Part shown: piece after piece, positions 13,875 through 22,371 of the stretch
Layout: each line of letters starts with the position of its first letter
Numbering within the stretch: the first letter of the stretch is position 1
Assembly (NCBI GenBank): GCA_937877565.1
Contig: CALFJB010000041.1
Location: 1 to 35,048 of the forward strand
Source of the DNA: an uncultured Selenomonadales bacterium
GTDB taxonomy: Bacteria; Bacillota; Negativicutes; Selenomonadales; Selenomonadaceae
Direction of reading: 5' to 3'
DNA length: 35,048 nucleotides
Notes under the pieces: model-generated
What the model saw: only the letters and a program-made list of their open reading frames with translations
The model's database searches: none
What the model was told of the DNA's origin: nothing
Program-made: the position numbers and the translations under genes

Positions 13875-14942
13875 GTGAAGAAAATTATTGTTATTCCCGG
13901 CGACGGAATTGGCAAAGAAATTACTGATTCTGCCGTTGCAGTTTTGAAAAAGGTTGACGAAAAATTTAAAATTGGCTTGGAATTTGACTACCGCGACGCG
14001 GGCGGCGCAAGTTATGACAAATACGGCGAACCTTTGACGGCTGAAACTTTGGAGGCTTGCAAGGCGGCTGACGCGGTTTTATTCGGCGCGGTCGGCGGTC
14101 CAAAATGGGACAATATCGAAGTTTCCAAACGCCCTGAAAAAGCTTTATTCGGCTTGAGAAAAGGCTTGGGCTTATATGGCAATTTGCGTCCCGTCAAAAT
14201 TTACGATGCTTTAATTGACGGCTCGCCGCTTCGTCCTGAAATTGTTGCAGGTTCAGATATTTTAATTGTGCGCGAATTAGTCGGCGGTATTTATTTCGGT
14301 CCGCGTTGCGAATCTGAAATTGTTGACGGCGTAGAACGTGCGTTTGATACAGAGGTATACTCCGTACCTGAAATTGAAAGAATTGCAAGGCTTGCATTTG
14401 AATCTGCCCGCACTCGTCGCTACAAAAAGGTTACTTCAGTTGACAAGGCAAATGTTTTGGCAAGCTCCAGACTTTGGCGGCGCGTAGTTAATGAAGTAGC
14501 TAAAGACTATGACGACGTAATTTTAGAGCATCTTTATATTGACAATGCAGCTGCTCAACTTACAATTCATCCAACAAGATTTTCGATTCTTTTGGCAAAT
14601 AATGGCTACGGCGACATTTTGTCTGACGAAGCAGCTTGCTTATCCTCTTCGCTTGGTTTACTTCCCAGTATTTCTATTGGAGGAATAACTAATTTCGCAG
14701 AAAGTTCGAGCGGCTCGGCTCCTGATATTGCCGGTAGGGGAATTGCAAATCCCATAGGCGAAATTCTTAGCGCAGCACTTCTTTTAAGATATAGTTTAAA
14801 AAATGAAGACGCCGCTCAAGCTATTGAGTCGGCAGTTGATAAAACTTTGGCAGACGGCTACCGCACTGCTGATATTTATAAAGACGGATTAAATCGAGTG
14901 AACACCGTCGAAATGACGAACGCTATTATTGACAGAATTTAA
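13875..14942 (+). CDS. leuB: 3-isopropylmalate dehydrogenase
   Basis: Third step of leucine synthesis: NAD-dependent oxidative decarboxylation of 3-isopropylmalate in the cytoplasm. The 355-residue product has IPGDGIGKEI at the start, GAVGGPKWD, the substrate arginines in LRPVK and VRELVGGIYFG, the lysine in TSVDKANVL, metal aspartates in NGYGDILSDEAA and the adenosine-binding segment SAPDIAGRGIANP. GTG at 13875 is chosen because AAGGAG (13861-13866) lies 8 nt upstream; the frame is open to 13824 but without a binding site. No leuA or leuCD nearby, so it is uncoupled from the usual leu operon. Confidence 0.96.
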   Translation: MKKIIVIPGDGIGKEITDSAVAVLKKVDEKFKIGLEFDYRDAGGASYDKYGEPLTAETLEACKAADAVLFGAVGGPKWDNIEVSKRPEKALFGLRKGLGLYGNLRPVKIYDALIDGSPLRPEIVAGSDILIVRELVGGIYFGPRCESEIVDGVERAFDTEVYSVPEIERIARLAFESARTRRYKKVTSVDKANVLASSRLWRRVVNEVAKDYDDVILEHLYIDNAAAQLTIHPTRFSILLANNGYGDILSDEAACLSSSLGLLPSISIGGITNFAESSSGSAPDIAGRGIANPIGEILSAALLLRYSLKNEDAAQAIESAVDKTLADGYRTADIYKDGLNRVNTVEMTNAIIDRI

Positions 14943-14965
14943 AAATCTGCAAAAAAAATTTTCTA

Positions 14966-14994
14966 TTGAAAAAATGCCTGTCTTCGTGTAAAAT
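14966..14994 (+). promoter_or_regulatory. Promoter of the GIY-YIG gene
   Basis: TTGAAA (14966-14971), a 17-nt spacer, and TAAAAT (14989-14994). Transcription would start near 15001, before both candidate start codons at 15035 and 15098. Confidence 0.65.
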
Positions 14995-15097
14995 CTTTTT
15001 TGAAAAGAACGACAACACGAGGAAGGCATTTTTTATGTTGGTAATTCTATCAGCCTTTCTTTTGATTGTCAATTATTCAGAAGAGAGGCGATTTTTT

Positions 15098-16009
15098 ATG
15101 GACGAAGATATTTTAGAAAAGTCCTGCGTAATTTATTTACTGACAAATAAATTTGATTTAATGCAGTATGTCGGTCAAACGAATCGAAAATTGAGAGTTA
15201 GGCTTTGCGCTCACAAAAATAACCCATCAGGTTACATTGGCAGGGCAATTACAAAATATGGTTTAGAAAATTTCAAAGTTGAAATACTTGAAGAATGTGA
15301 AACGCCGGAACAACTTAACGAGCGTGAAATTTACTGGATCGCCAAATTAAATACCAAAGCCCCAAATGGTTATAATTTAACAGATGGCGGCGAAGGATTA
15401 CACGGTTTTGAATATGATGAAGAAACACGCGCCAAAATTTCTGCAAATAATCCAAGAAAACGCTTAGTGCGTTGCCTTGAAAGCGGTATCATTTATGAAA
15501 GTCTTGCAGCTGCCGCCCGCGCAACAGGAATTGGAATTAAATACATCAGCCGTAATTGTACCGGCGCAAGGACACACGCTCTTAAATTACATTTTGAGTT
15601 CGTAAATAAAGAACTGCGCGAAAAAGCCGAATTAAGAAAAAAACAAAAAAAGAATTTAAGCAAAAGACCAATTATTTGTTTGGATACAGGCGAAATTTTT
15701 GAATCTGCCGCCGAAGCGGCAAGGCATTTTAATATTTTAGCTTCAACAATTTGTGGCGTTTGTAGAGGCAAAGTTATCCGTAGCGGCGAAATGAAATTTG
15801 AGTATCTTGACCAGCCACTTTCAGAAGAAAATAGACTTAGAGAAGCGAAAGAAAAATGCAAAAAGGTTATTTGTGTCGAGACCGGCATAATTTATCCCAG
15901 TATTAAAGAAGCTTCCATACAAACTGGAATAAATAAATCGCTTATCGCTAATGTTTGTCGCGGAATAAAACATACAACCGGCGGTTATCATTGGGAGTTC
16001 GTTAAATAA
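15098..16009 (+). CDS. GIY-YIG endonuclease with NUMOD DNA-binding repeats
   Basis: A 303-residue homing-endonuclease-like protein. The GIY-YIG nuclease domain (about 8-100) shows VIYLLTN, YVGQTNRKLRVRL, the catalytic glutamate in LNEREIYWI and the closing GYNLTDGG. A NUMOD3-like motif follows (HGFEYDEETRAKIS). Then come three NUMOD1-type helix-turn-helix repeats, each starting with a CLxxGxI(Y/F)xS-like strand (about 127, 189 and 262) and ending in FEFV, FEYL and WEFV. It stands alone between leuB and a chemoreceptor, with no intron or intein visible. ATG at 15098 has AGAGAGGCG upstream. An in-frame ATG at 15035 with its own GAGGAAGG would add a hydrophobic 21-residue leader. Confidence 0.85.
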   Translation: MDEDILEKSCVIYLLTNKFDLMQYVGQTNRKLRVRLCAHKNNPSGYIGRAITKYGLENFKVEILEECETPEQLNEREIYWIAKLNTKAPNGYNLTDGGEGLHGFEYDEETRAKISANNPRKRLVRCLESGIIYESLAAAARATGIGIKYISRNCTGARTHALKLHFEFVNKELREKAELRKKQKKNLSKRPIICLDTGEIFESAAEAARHFNILASTICGVCRGKVIRSGEMKFEYLDQPLSEENRLREAKEKCKKVICVETGIIYPSIKEASIQTGINKSLIANVCRGIKHTTGGYHWEFVK

Positions 16010-16034
16010 AAAAAGCCGCCCACATTGGGACGAC
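16008..16034 (-). terminator. Terminator of the chemoreceptor gene (minus strand)
   Basis: Read on the minus strand, GTCGTCC pairs with GGGCGGC (G-U pairs) and is followed by seven T. Confidence 0.75.
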
Positions 16035-16039
16035 TTCCA

Positions 16040-16065
16040 CCCCGTAAAATTGCGGGGATTTTTTT
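16040..16065 (+). terminator. Terminator of the GIY-YIG gene
   Basis: CCCCG-TAAAATTG-CGGGG followed by A and seven T. It lies back to back with the minus-strand terminator between two convergent genes. Confidence 0.75.
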
Positions 16066-16068
16066 ATT

Positions 16069-18081
16069 TTAGACTTTGAATTTTCTAACTTCCAACTGTA
16101 ATTCGTTAGCCATTTGACTAAGATTATTAGCCTCGTTTGATATTTCGTGAACCGATGCGCTCTGCTCCTCAGTAGCCGCGCTGACAGTTTCAGCCTCTTC
16201 AGCGGCAAGTTTGCTTGTTTCGCCGATTGTGCGGACGTTTTCAACAATTTCTTCGCCGCTGCTAGCCATACTCTTTGACGATATAGAAATATCTTCCATT
16301 TGCGAACTAACCTGCTCAACAATACCAATAATTTTTCTGAACGCTTCGCCCATTGACATAATATTTTCAACGCCAATTTTTAAAGATTCAGTGCCGGACT
16401 GCATATCAGTAATAGCTTTTTCAGTGTCAGCTTGTGTAATTTTGATTAAATCTGAAATTTTCTGCGCCGCCTCTTGCGAACTTTCAGCAAGTTTTCTAAC
16501 TTCATCTGCAACAACCGCAAAACCGCGCCCTTGTTCACCTGCGCGAGCCGCCTCAATCGCCGCATTCAATGCAAGCAAATTCGTTTGATCTGCAATGGCG
16601 GAAATAGTGCTGACAATTTCGCCGATCTGTTTGGAATTTTCGCCCAAAGTTGTAACAGATGCTGCAGTTTGTTTTGAAGTGTTTTCAATCGTTTTAATTT
16701 GTTCAATGGCGGTTTTAAGTGTAACTTCGCCTTCACGGGCAATATCAGACGCCTCACGGCTTTTATCTGCCGCTTTTTCGGCGTCCTTCGCCATTTCTTG
16801 AATTGATTCATTAAGATTTTCAAAAATGTTTGTAGTGTAATTTACCGCGTCAAGTTGTTGATTTGTGCCTTCAGCAACTTTAACTATCGACTGCGCAACT
16901 TGATTAGCCGCCAAAGATGATTGTTCCGTTGTGGCGTTTAATTCTTCCGCAGTTCCTGATAAATCTTCGGCTGAATGGCTGACCGCCTTCATAACTTTTG
17001 CAACGCCGCGACGCATTTCAATAACTGCCTCTGCCAAAAGTCCAAGTTCGTCTTTAGAGTTAATATTTGAAGGTCTTTCACGAAAATCACTATTAGATAA
17101 AAGTTTCATTTCTTCCATCATATCGCCCAAAGGACTCATGACGCGGTTGACTGTTACCCAAATTGCGCCGGAGATTAAAACCAAAAGTATAACCGAAATT
17201 ACAACCATGATCATCATCATATTTGTAACGGGTTGAAAAAGTTCGTCTTCATAAGCAAGCGTTGCCATTCCCCAGCCGGTTGATTTTATTGGCGTATAAA
17301 AAGCAAGCATTTTTTGTCCGCCGGAAGTAAAATGATAAACGCCACTTTCGCCGCTCAACATTTTTTGTCCGAGTTCAACAAAATTTTTATCTGCCTCTTC
17401 GGTAATTTTTTTCTTCATAATAGATTCTTCATCGGGATTGACGATATAAACGCCTTCTTTTGAAACAAGCAAGCTGTAGCCTTTTTCGCCAAGTTTCAAT
17501 TCGTGAACTTTATCCATAACAGATTGAACGTAAATAGCCGCCAAAACCATTACTGTAGGTTGTCCCGCGTCGTTTCTGCCAACTGCGATTGAATTGACGA
17601 TAATTTTTCCCGTTGCTTGCGAAATAACAGGGCTTGACATGAAAGAATCTTTTTCGGCACGCATTGTTTCTTTGTACCAAACTTTTTCGGCGTTAAACAT
17701 TTCTTTAAAGCCGCTTGAAGTCCAACCATACAAAACGCCGCTGCCGTCAAATGGTCCCCAGCTTACACTGTCATAAACGCCGGGATAACGCTGTTTCATA
17801 AGTTCATAACGATAAATATTATTTTGATTTAACATTTCAGCGTTTACGGTTTTTGCCATTGGCGTTGAGGCTGTTTCGTGCGTTTCCATCATTCGCTTAT
17901 CAAGCCAATCTGAAACGCTGTCTGCAACTTCGTTGGTGTTGGTTGAACTGGTTGTCAATATCTCTTCTTCAAAGACAGACTTGGTATAGTTGAAAATGAC
18001 TCCGGACATTACGATTAGCCCAATTACAACGATTGGAATTACTAAGATTAAAATTTTACCTTTTACAGTTTGCGTATTCAT
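16069..18081 (-). CDS. Methyl-accepting chemotaxis protein (dCache sensor)
   Basis: A 670-residue chemoreceptor. TM1 is near 8-30 (ILILVIPIVVIGLIVMSGVI). The periplasmic double-Cache region (about 35-275) includes WGPFDGSGVLYGW and SPVISQATGKIIVNSIAVGR, resembling amino-acid-sensing dCache_1 domains. TM2 is near 285-308, followed by HAMP (VMSPLGDMMEEMK) and a long signalling coiled coil with the hairpin tip EQGRGFAVVADEVRKLAE that contacts CheA/CheW. The ligand is not predictable by eye. ATG at 18081 is preferred over TTG at 18084, since AAGGAG lies 9 nt before the ATG. No che genes in the window. Confidence 0.95.
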   Translation of the reverse strand: MNTQTVKGKILILVIPIVVIGLIVMSGVIFNYTKSVFEEEILTTSSTNTNEVADSVSDWLDKRMMETHETASTPMAKTVNAEMLNQNNIYRYELMKQRYPGVYDSVSWGPFDGSGVLYGWTSSGFKEMFNAEKVWYKETMRAEKDSFMSSPVISQATGKIIVNSIAVGRNDAGQPTVMVLAAIYVQSVMDKVHELKLGEKGYSLLVSKEGVYIVNPDEESIMKKKITEEADKNFVELGQKMLSGESGVYHFTSGGQKMLAFYTPIKSTGWGMATLAYEDELFQPVTNMMMIMVVISVILLVLISGAIWVTVNRVMSPLGDMMEEMKLLSNSDFRERPSNINSKDELGLLAEAVIEMRRGVAKVMKAVSHSAEDLSGTAEELNATTEQSSLAANQVAQSIVKVAEGTNQQLDAVNYTTNIFENLNESIQEMAKDAEKAADKSREASDIAREGEVTLKTAIEQIKTIENTSKQTAASVTTLGENSKQIGEIVSTISAIADQTNLLALNAAIEAARAGEQGRGFAVVADEVRKLAESSQEAAQKISDLIKITQADTEKAITDMQSGTESLKIGVENIMSMGEAFRKIIGIVEQVSSQMEDISISSKSMASSGEEIVENVRTIGETSKLAAEEAETVSAATEEQSASVHEISNEANNLSQMANELQLEVRKFKV

Positions 18082-18113
18082 CAACTGTCACTCCTTCACT
18101 AAAATTTTTGTAA

Positions 18114-18142
18114 ATATTATCAAATTTGCGGCTGATTGTCTA
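18114..18142 (-). promoter_or_regulatory. Possible promoter of the chemoreceptor gene
   Basis: On the minus strand TAGACA, a 17-nt spacer and TAATAT precede the gene by about 35 nt. The motifs are imperfect. I saw no clear sigma-28 motif. Confidence 0.4.
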
Positions 18143-18257
18143 ATTTATTTTTAGAAAATTTGTAATGAATTGTAAATTTGCTGACGTATGAATTTAACAG
18201 ACTTTTATTTTTGTCGCCGTTGTAGTATCATATGAAAAAATTTTTGGAAGTGATTAA

Positions 18258-19949
18258 ATGAAAATAACAGGAGCGCAAGCGGTTTTAGAATGTTTACGCG
18301 AACAGGGCGTAGATACAATTTTTGGTTATCCCGGCGGAGTTTTACTGCCGCTTTATGACGCGCTTTACGACGAAAAGCAGATAAAAAATATTTTGGTAAC
18401 GCACGAACAAAATTGCGCCCACGCGGCGGACGGTTACGCACGTGCAACAGGAAAAGTTGGCGTATGTATGGCAACTTCCGGACCCGGCGCAACAAATTTA
18501 GTTACGGGAATTGCTACGGCTTTTATGGATTCAGTGCCAATGGTTGCAATTACCGCGCAGGTTGATACAACTTTGCTCGGTCGTGATTCTTTCCAAGAAA
18601 TTGACATTTTGGATATTACAATGCCAATTACAAAACACAATTTCAAAGTTAAGGACGCACGAAAATTGGTTGAAACAATTCGGCAGGCGTTTGACATTGC
18701 AAGGAGCGGGCGGCGCGGTCCCGTCTTGGTTGATATTCCCCGTGATATTTTTGTTGCTGAAGTGGAATATAAATTTAAACCTGTTGAAGAAAAGGTTGCA
18801 GGTAAACCTGACGCAGATTTTGTAATTTGTGCAGCGGAGGCGGCTGAAGAAATTGCAAAGGCTGAACGCCCTGCAGTTATAGTTGGCGGCGGCGCGGTTG
18901 CGGCTGAAGCGTCCAAAGAAATTATTCAGTTTATCGAAAAATATAAATTGCCCGTCGTCAATACTTTAATGGGAATTGGCGCAGTGCCTCGCAGTCACAA
19001 ACAAAATTTAGGCTTTGCCGGTATGCACGGTAAAAAAGCCGCTAACAGTACCATTGCGGCGGCTGATTTGGTTATTGCTATTGGCAGTCGTTTTGGAGAC
19101 AGACAGACCGGCAACGTCAACAAATACACACAGTCTAAAAAGTTTATTCATATTGATATTGATCCCGCCGAAATTGATAAAAATATTGAAGGCAGTTTGG
19201 GACTTGCCGGCGATATGAAAGTTATTTTAAATTTGCTGATGCGTCACGATTTTAATAACAATCGCGCAGATTGGTGGCAACAAATTGAAAAGTGGCAGGA
19301 AGAATTTGAATACGATTATCAAGTTAATCGCTTAACCGTTCCTTGGGCAATGCATCAAATAGCGAAAAAAACTGCAGGTAAAAATTACGCCTATGCAACG
19401 GACGTTGGACAACATCAAATGTGGGCGGCGTTGCATTTGCAAGTTGAAGACCCGCGCACGTGGTTTACAAGCGGCGGACTCGGTACAATGGGTTTCGGTT
19501 TACCGGCGGCAATGGGCGCACAAGTTGCATTTGGCAAAAATCGCCGCGTTATTTGCGTCAGCGGCGACGGCGGAATTAAAATGACGGGTAACGAATATTA
19601 CACCATTGCAAGATTGAAACTTCCAATTATTTCGCTGATTGTCAATAATTCAAGTTTGGGAATGATTCGCCAACTTCAAAAAGTCAACTACAAAGAAAGA
19701 TATATCGCCTGTGAATTTGACTATCAGCCGGATTATGTGGCGTATGCTCAAAGTTTTGGAATTAAAGCTGAATCTGTTTCGACGCAGGAAGAATTTGCAC
19801 ACGCACTTTCACAGGCTCTTGAAGATACAGAAAATCCCCGCGTTATCGTTTTAAATGTTTGGCGCAGTTTCGTTGAGCCAATGATTAAAGGTAACGCCCG
19901 CATTGATGAATTTGTTGAAGGCTTGGGAAATGTCAGCAACGAAGAATAA
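18258..19949 (+). CDS. ilvB: Acetolactate synthase, large (catalytic) subunit
   Basis: First common step of valine/leucine/isoleucine synthesis: condenses pyruvate with pyruvate or 2-oxobutyrate using thiamine diphosphate, with FAD bound as cofactor. The 563-residue product has GYPGGVLLPLYDAL, the catalytic glutamate in VTHEQNCAHAADGYARATG, the central FAD domain (about 190-335), and the C-terminal ThDP motif SGDGGIKMTGNEYYT running to VNNSSLGMIRQLQ. ATG at 18258 with TTGGAAG upstream. No ilvN regulatory subunit gene follows; the next genes are convergent, so the small subunit must be encoded elsewhere or be absent. Like leuB, it is an isolated branched-chain gene. Confidence 0.95.
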   Translation: MKITGAQAVLECLREQGVDTIFGYPGGVLLPLYDALYDEKQIKNILVTHEQNCAHAADGYARATGKVGVCMATSGPGATNLVTGIATAFMDSVPMVAITAQVDTTLLGRDSFQEIDILDITMPITKHNFKVKDARKLVETIRQAFDIARSGRRGPVLVDIPRDIFVAEVEYKFKPVEEKVAGKPDADFVICAAEAAEEIAKAERPAVIVGGGAVAAEASKEIIQFIEKYKLPVVNTLMGIGAVPRSHKQNLGFAGMHGKKAANSTIAAADLVIAIGSRFGDRQTGNVNKYTQSKKFIHIDIDPAEIDKNIEGSLGLAGDMKVILNLLMRHDFNNNRADWWQQIEKWQEEFEYDYQVNRLTVPWAMHQIAKKTAGKNYAYATDVGQHQMWAALHLQVEDPRTWFTSGGLGTMGFGLPAAMGAQVAFGKNRRVICVSGDGGIKMTGNEYYTIARLKLPIISLIVNNSSLGMIRQLQKVNYKERYIACEFDYQPDYVAYAQSFGIKAESVSTQEEFAHALSQALEDTENPRVIVLNVWRSFVEPMIKGNARIDEFVEGLGNVSNEE

Positions 19950-19965
19950 AAATTTTTCAATAAAA

Positions 19966-20002
19966 AATCCCCGACCGTTGAAGTTGGGGATTAATTTTTT
20001 TT
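19966..20002. terminator. Bidirectional terminator between ilvB and the 75-aa gene
   Basis: AATCCCC (19966-19972) pairs with GGGGATT (19986-19992), with T-rich sequence after it and A-rich sequence before it, so it can serve both convergent units. It overlaps the stop codon of the minus-strand gene. Confidence 0.8.
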
Positions 20003-20218
20003 GCACAAAATAATTGTATCCAAAACAATTTTAATCGTCTTCGCAAGTTGAATAGCCTCGCCGATTTTTTCTTTTTCGGCGTATGAATAATTTTTCCAAT
20101 CCGTGCCGTGCTTTTCAATAATATTAGTCATTTTCGCAATAGCGGGAGTAAATTTATCGTTATTGAGTTTTACAAGTAAATCTTGAATTTGATTGGCGCG
20201 GGAGTTTATTGCGTTCAT
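19991..20218 (-). CDS. Small helical protein, last gene of the glycine-zipper operon
   Basis: A 75-residue protein starting MNAINSRANQIQDLLVKLNN, predicted all-helical and soluble, with a KKN end. I do not recognise a family. Its ATG overlaps the previous stop codon (TGATG, 20220-20216), so it is translationally coupled to the glycine-zipper protein. Small size and tight coupling to a membrane-active-looking partner would suit an immunity or chaperone role, but this is inference. Confidence 0.6.
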   Translation of the reverse strand: MNAINSRANQIQDLLVKLNNDKFTPAIAKMTNIIEKHGTDWKNYSYAEKEKIGEAIQLAKTIKIVLDTIILCKKN

Positions 20219-21107
20219 CAGTGAACATTCGTTTTTAAATTTTCGCAGTAATCGTGCATTGCCTCATAACGTTTTTGTAAAATATCATCGTCATTAAAAA
20301 CTTGCATTATTGCATTATAAAAAAAACTGTTGGCGATATAACCGACCATTGAGCCGATAACTCCGCCAATTTCTGCGCCAAAAGCCCCATCAATCATTCC
20401 GCCCAAAATTACACCACCGCTTGCAAAAACGCCGGAAACTATAACGCCTGTACCTTTTTCGCCAATAATTTGCAAAAATTCTGTAGGCGTAATTTCGCCG
20501 TCCCATAATCGCTTAATCAAAACACCCATATCATAAATATCAGCAGTAAGATTGATTAAAGGCGTGGCGGTTTTTATGGAATTAAGAAATTTTGTTGTGA
20601 CTTCACGTAAAATTTTATTTTCAATTTCTTTTTCAGCAAGTTTAATAACATTGTTCAAACCTTCGGTAATAATTTCCTTGCCTTTCTTTTCGGTGTACTT
20701 AATGGCAGAATTTTTGGCAGTGTTTACGGCAATATCTTTAGCCGCGTCACTCAAACTTTTTTTGCCGTCAAGTACCGCACTAAAATTATCTGTAATTTGA
20801 AAAGCCAATTCATCTGCAAGCAAATTTGTATCTTCGCGCAGATTTTTATTTTTTGCACGACTGCCGCGCCCGCTGAATTTAATTTGCCTGTAAATTCATA
20901 CGCGCCGCGCTCCAAATATTTTTGATATTCCTGCCCGTTAATTGTGCCGTCAATTCCTTCCGCCAAAATATTTTTTATTCGTGCGATAAAATTTTTTTTG
21001 GCGGCGTCATCAGGAAGACGGCGGGCGATATTTTCAATGGCGTTATTTGCGATTTTCGACGCACTTTCAGAAATTTTATTGTTTAATAAGATTTTCCATA
21101 CAACCAC
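20218..21107 (-). pseudogene. Glycine-zipper membrane protein gene split by a frameshift
   Basis: Two overlapping frames read as one protein of about 295 residues. The first (21107-20751) gives ISESASKIANNAIENIARRL to GKLNSAGAAVVQK. The second (frame open before 20823, stop at 20218) continues KNLREDTNLLADELAFQITD. The switch lies near the A-rich stretch CAAAAAATAAAAATC (about 20845-20862), where one extra A, or a -1 ribosomal slip, would join them. The second piece has no binding site before its apparent TTG. About residues 215-270 of the joined protein form a glycine-zipper hydrophobic stretch (VIVSGVFASGGVILGGMIDG, then EIGGVIGSMVGYIANSFF), as in membrane-inserting or pore-forming proteins. 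Family not recognised. It may be programmed frameshifting, a recent mutation or a sequencing error. Confidence 0.6.
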
Positions 21108-21563
21108 CTAAATTTTTGTAACGATTTTATGAGCGGCTGACTTTGTAAGGGCTTTTCTGAAACTTAACGCGGCTTTAACTTCTTCATCTGACAAATACGG
21201 CAAAGGATTTCCTTCAGCCTCTGCTTTAATCGCCTCACGGCAGGCAATTTCCAATTTTTCTTTGTTGTCGCAAACAAGTGCGTCTAAAATATCCTGCGTA
21301 ATTTTTCCTTCTTGCTGAAGTTTCGCCAAAACTTTTTGCGATTTAAAAATATCAACCGTTTCTTTTACGGCGGCTACAGATTTTTTTGCAACGTTGACAA
21401 CTTTTTCAGGTTTAATTTTTTCATTTTGTGAAGTGGCTTTGCTGATAATTTCTGTTGCACGTTCGATATTTTTTTCATCTGTCAAAATTTTTTTAGCTTT
21501 ATCTTTGGCAATTTCGGCGGCTTTTTTACCTGCACCGACGGCAATTTTTTTTATAAGTCCCAT
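21108..21563 (-). CDS. Unknown basic helical protein, first gene of the glycine-zipper operon
   Basis: A 151-residue protein starting MGLIKKIAVGAGKKAAEIAK, rich in Lys, Ala and Glu. The amphipathic helical N-terminus is followed by a soluble region with QEGKITQDILDALVCDNKEK and PLPYLSDEEVKAALSFRKAL. There is no signal peptide. I do not recognise a family. ATG at 21563 has GAGGAGCG about 8 nt upstream; an in-frame TTG at 21569 is too close to that site. Its stop codon directly abuts the GTG of the next gene, so all genes down to 19991 form one operon, which lies just downstream of tRNA-Arg on the same strand. Confidence 0.65.
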   Translation of the reverse strand: MGLIKKIAVGAGKKAAEIAKDKAKKILTDEKNIERATEIISKATSQNEKIKPEKVVNVAKKSVAAVKETVDIFKSQKVLAKLQQEGKITQDILDALVCDNKEKLEIACREAIKAEAEGNPLPYLSDEEVKAALSFRKALTKSAAHKIVTKI

Positions 21564-21656
21564 TTGCAACGCTCCTCAAAAATTTTTTTCCAGTATATCA
21601 AAAATATTTTTGGTTTTGGTGTTACGTTGGAACACTGAAAAACTTTTTATAAACGC

Positions 21657-21683
21657 CAAAAAGCCCCGCCTTTCGACGGAGCT
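21657..21683 (-). terminator. Terminator of tRNA-Arg
   Basis: On the minus strand AGCTCCGTC-GAAA-GGCGGGGCT followed by five T. It separates the tRNA from the glycine-zipper operon. Confidence 0.85.
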
Positions 21684-21698
21684 TGTTAATTTCAAATA

Positions 21699-21775
<77 letters not shown>

Positions 21776-21792
21776 TTTTTAAAGACTTTTAT

Positions 21793-21821
21793 ATTATAGC
21801 GGCTTAATTTTATTTTGTCAA
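21793..21821 (-). promoter_or_regulatory. Consensus promoter of tRNA-Arg
   Basis: On the minus strand a perfect TTGACA, a 17-nt spacer and a perfect TATAAT, 17 nt before the tRNA 5' end. It serves as the in-window reference for a normal strong promoter, against the 19-nt poly-G promoters. Confidence 0.9.
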
Positions 21822-21878
21822 ACTATTTTCACCGACAGTTTTCAATTTTGCAACTTCAACCATAATTAAAAAATTCAG

Positions 21879-22274
21879 CTAAACATCTTCCGAAGAATTA
21901 TTTGATTCCTCTGTTTCACCGGTAGTTTTTTTCTTAAAGAAAATCCACTTAAACGCTGATACAGCAACTATTAACAATGAAAAAACTATTCCGCCATAAA
22001 AAATTGGATTTTCTTGAAATATTTTTCCCAAAGCTGAAACATACCAACTTGAAAACATTAAAATTATTCCAAAATTTATATTTCCAAAAATAAATTTATA
22101 AATGAAAATAGCTAAACTCATACAAAAGGTTGCAATAGCTATATCATTTACAATATCGCCTAAAATTGGATCAACCATTTTATAGATTATCGACAAGACC
22201 ATTATAACAGCGCAAAATGCTGCAATTTTTAATTCTATATCAGCGTTATTTAATTTTTCTCGAAGTCCATCCAT
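21879..22274 (-). CDS. Small multi-pass membrane protein under a poly-G promoter
   Basis: A 131-residue protein with a charged N-terminus (MDGLREKLNNADIELKIAAF), four hydrophobic segments (about 18-35, 43-62, 66-84 and 92-110) and an acidic/Ser-rich cytoplasmic-like tail after KKK. I do not recognise a family. ATG at 22274 has AAAGGAG about 9 nt upstream; the in-frame TTG at 22280 is too close. It is transcribed from a promoter whose spacer contains nine G and which is nearly the same as the one before the giant RTX gene. It is a single-gene unit between plsC and tRNA-Arg. Confidence 0.75.
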   Translation of the reverse strand: MDGLREKLNNADIELKIAAFCAVIMVLSIIYKMVDPILGDIVNDIAIATFCMSLAIFIYKFIFGNINFGIILMFSSWYVSALGKIFQENPIFYGGIVFSLLIVAVSAFKWIFFKKKTTGETEESNNSSEDV

Positions 22275-22328
22275 AATCAAACGCTCCTTTGATTTAAAAT
22301 TGATAAAGTTTTTATATGATTAACTGCT

Positions 22329-22359
22329 ATTATACCCCCCCCCGTCTTGCGTTTGTCAA
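22329..22359 (-). promoter_or_regulatory. Poly-G(9) spacer promoter (putatively phase-variable)
   Basis: Minus strand: perfect -35 TTGACA (22359-22354), a 19-nt spacer made of 10 mixed bases plus nine G (22343-22335), and perfect -10 TATAAT (22334-22329). The expected transcription start is near 22322, giving a leader of about 48 nt. The motif and flanks (CTTGACAAAC before, TATAATA after) match the promoter at 30344-30374. Confidence 0.8.
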
Positions 22360-22371
22360 GTTTTTACAACT

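Noticed and set aside
18085..18257. Leader peptide or T-box attenuator before ilvB
   Set aside because: The gap of about 170 nt between the divergent chemoreceptor and ilvB genes has no Leu/Val/Ile-rich short frame, T-box sequence or terminator hairpin that I can see.
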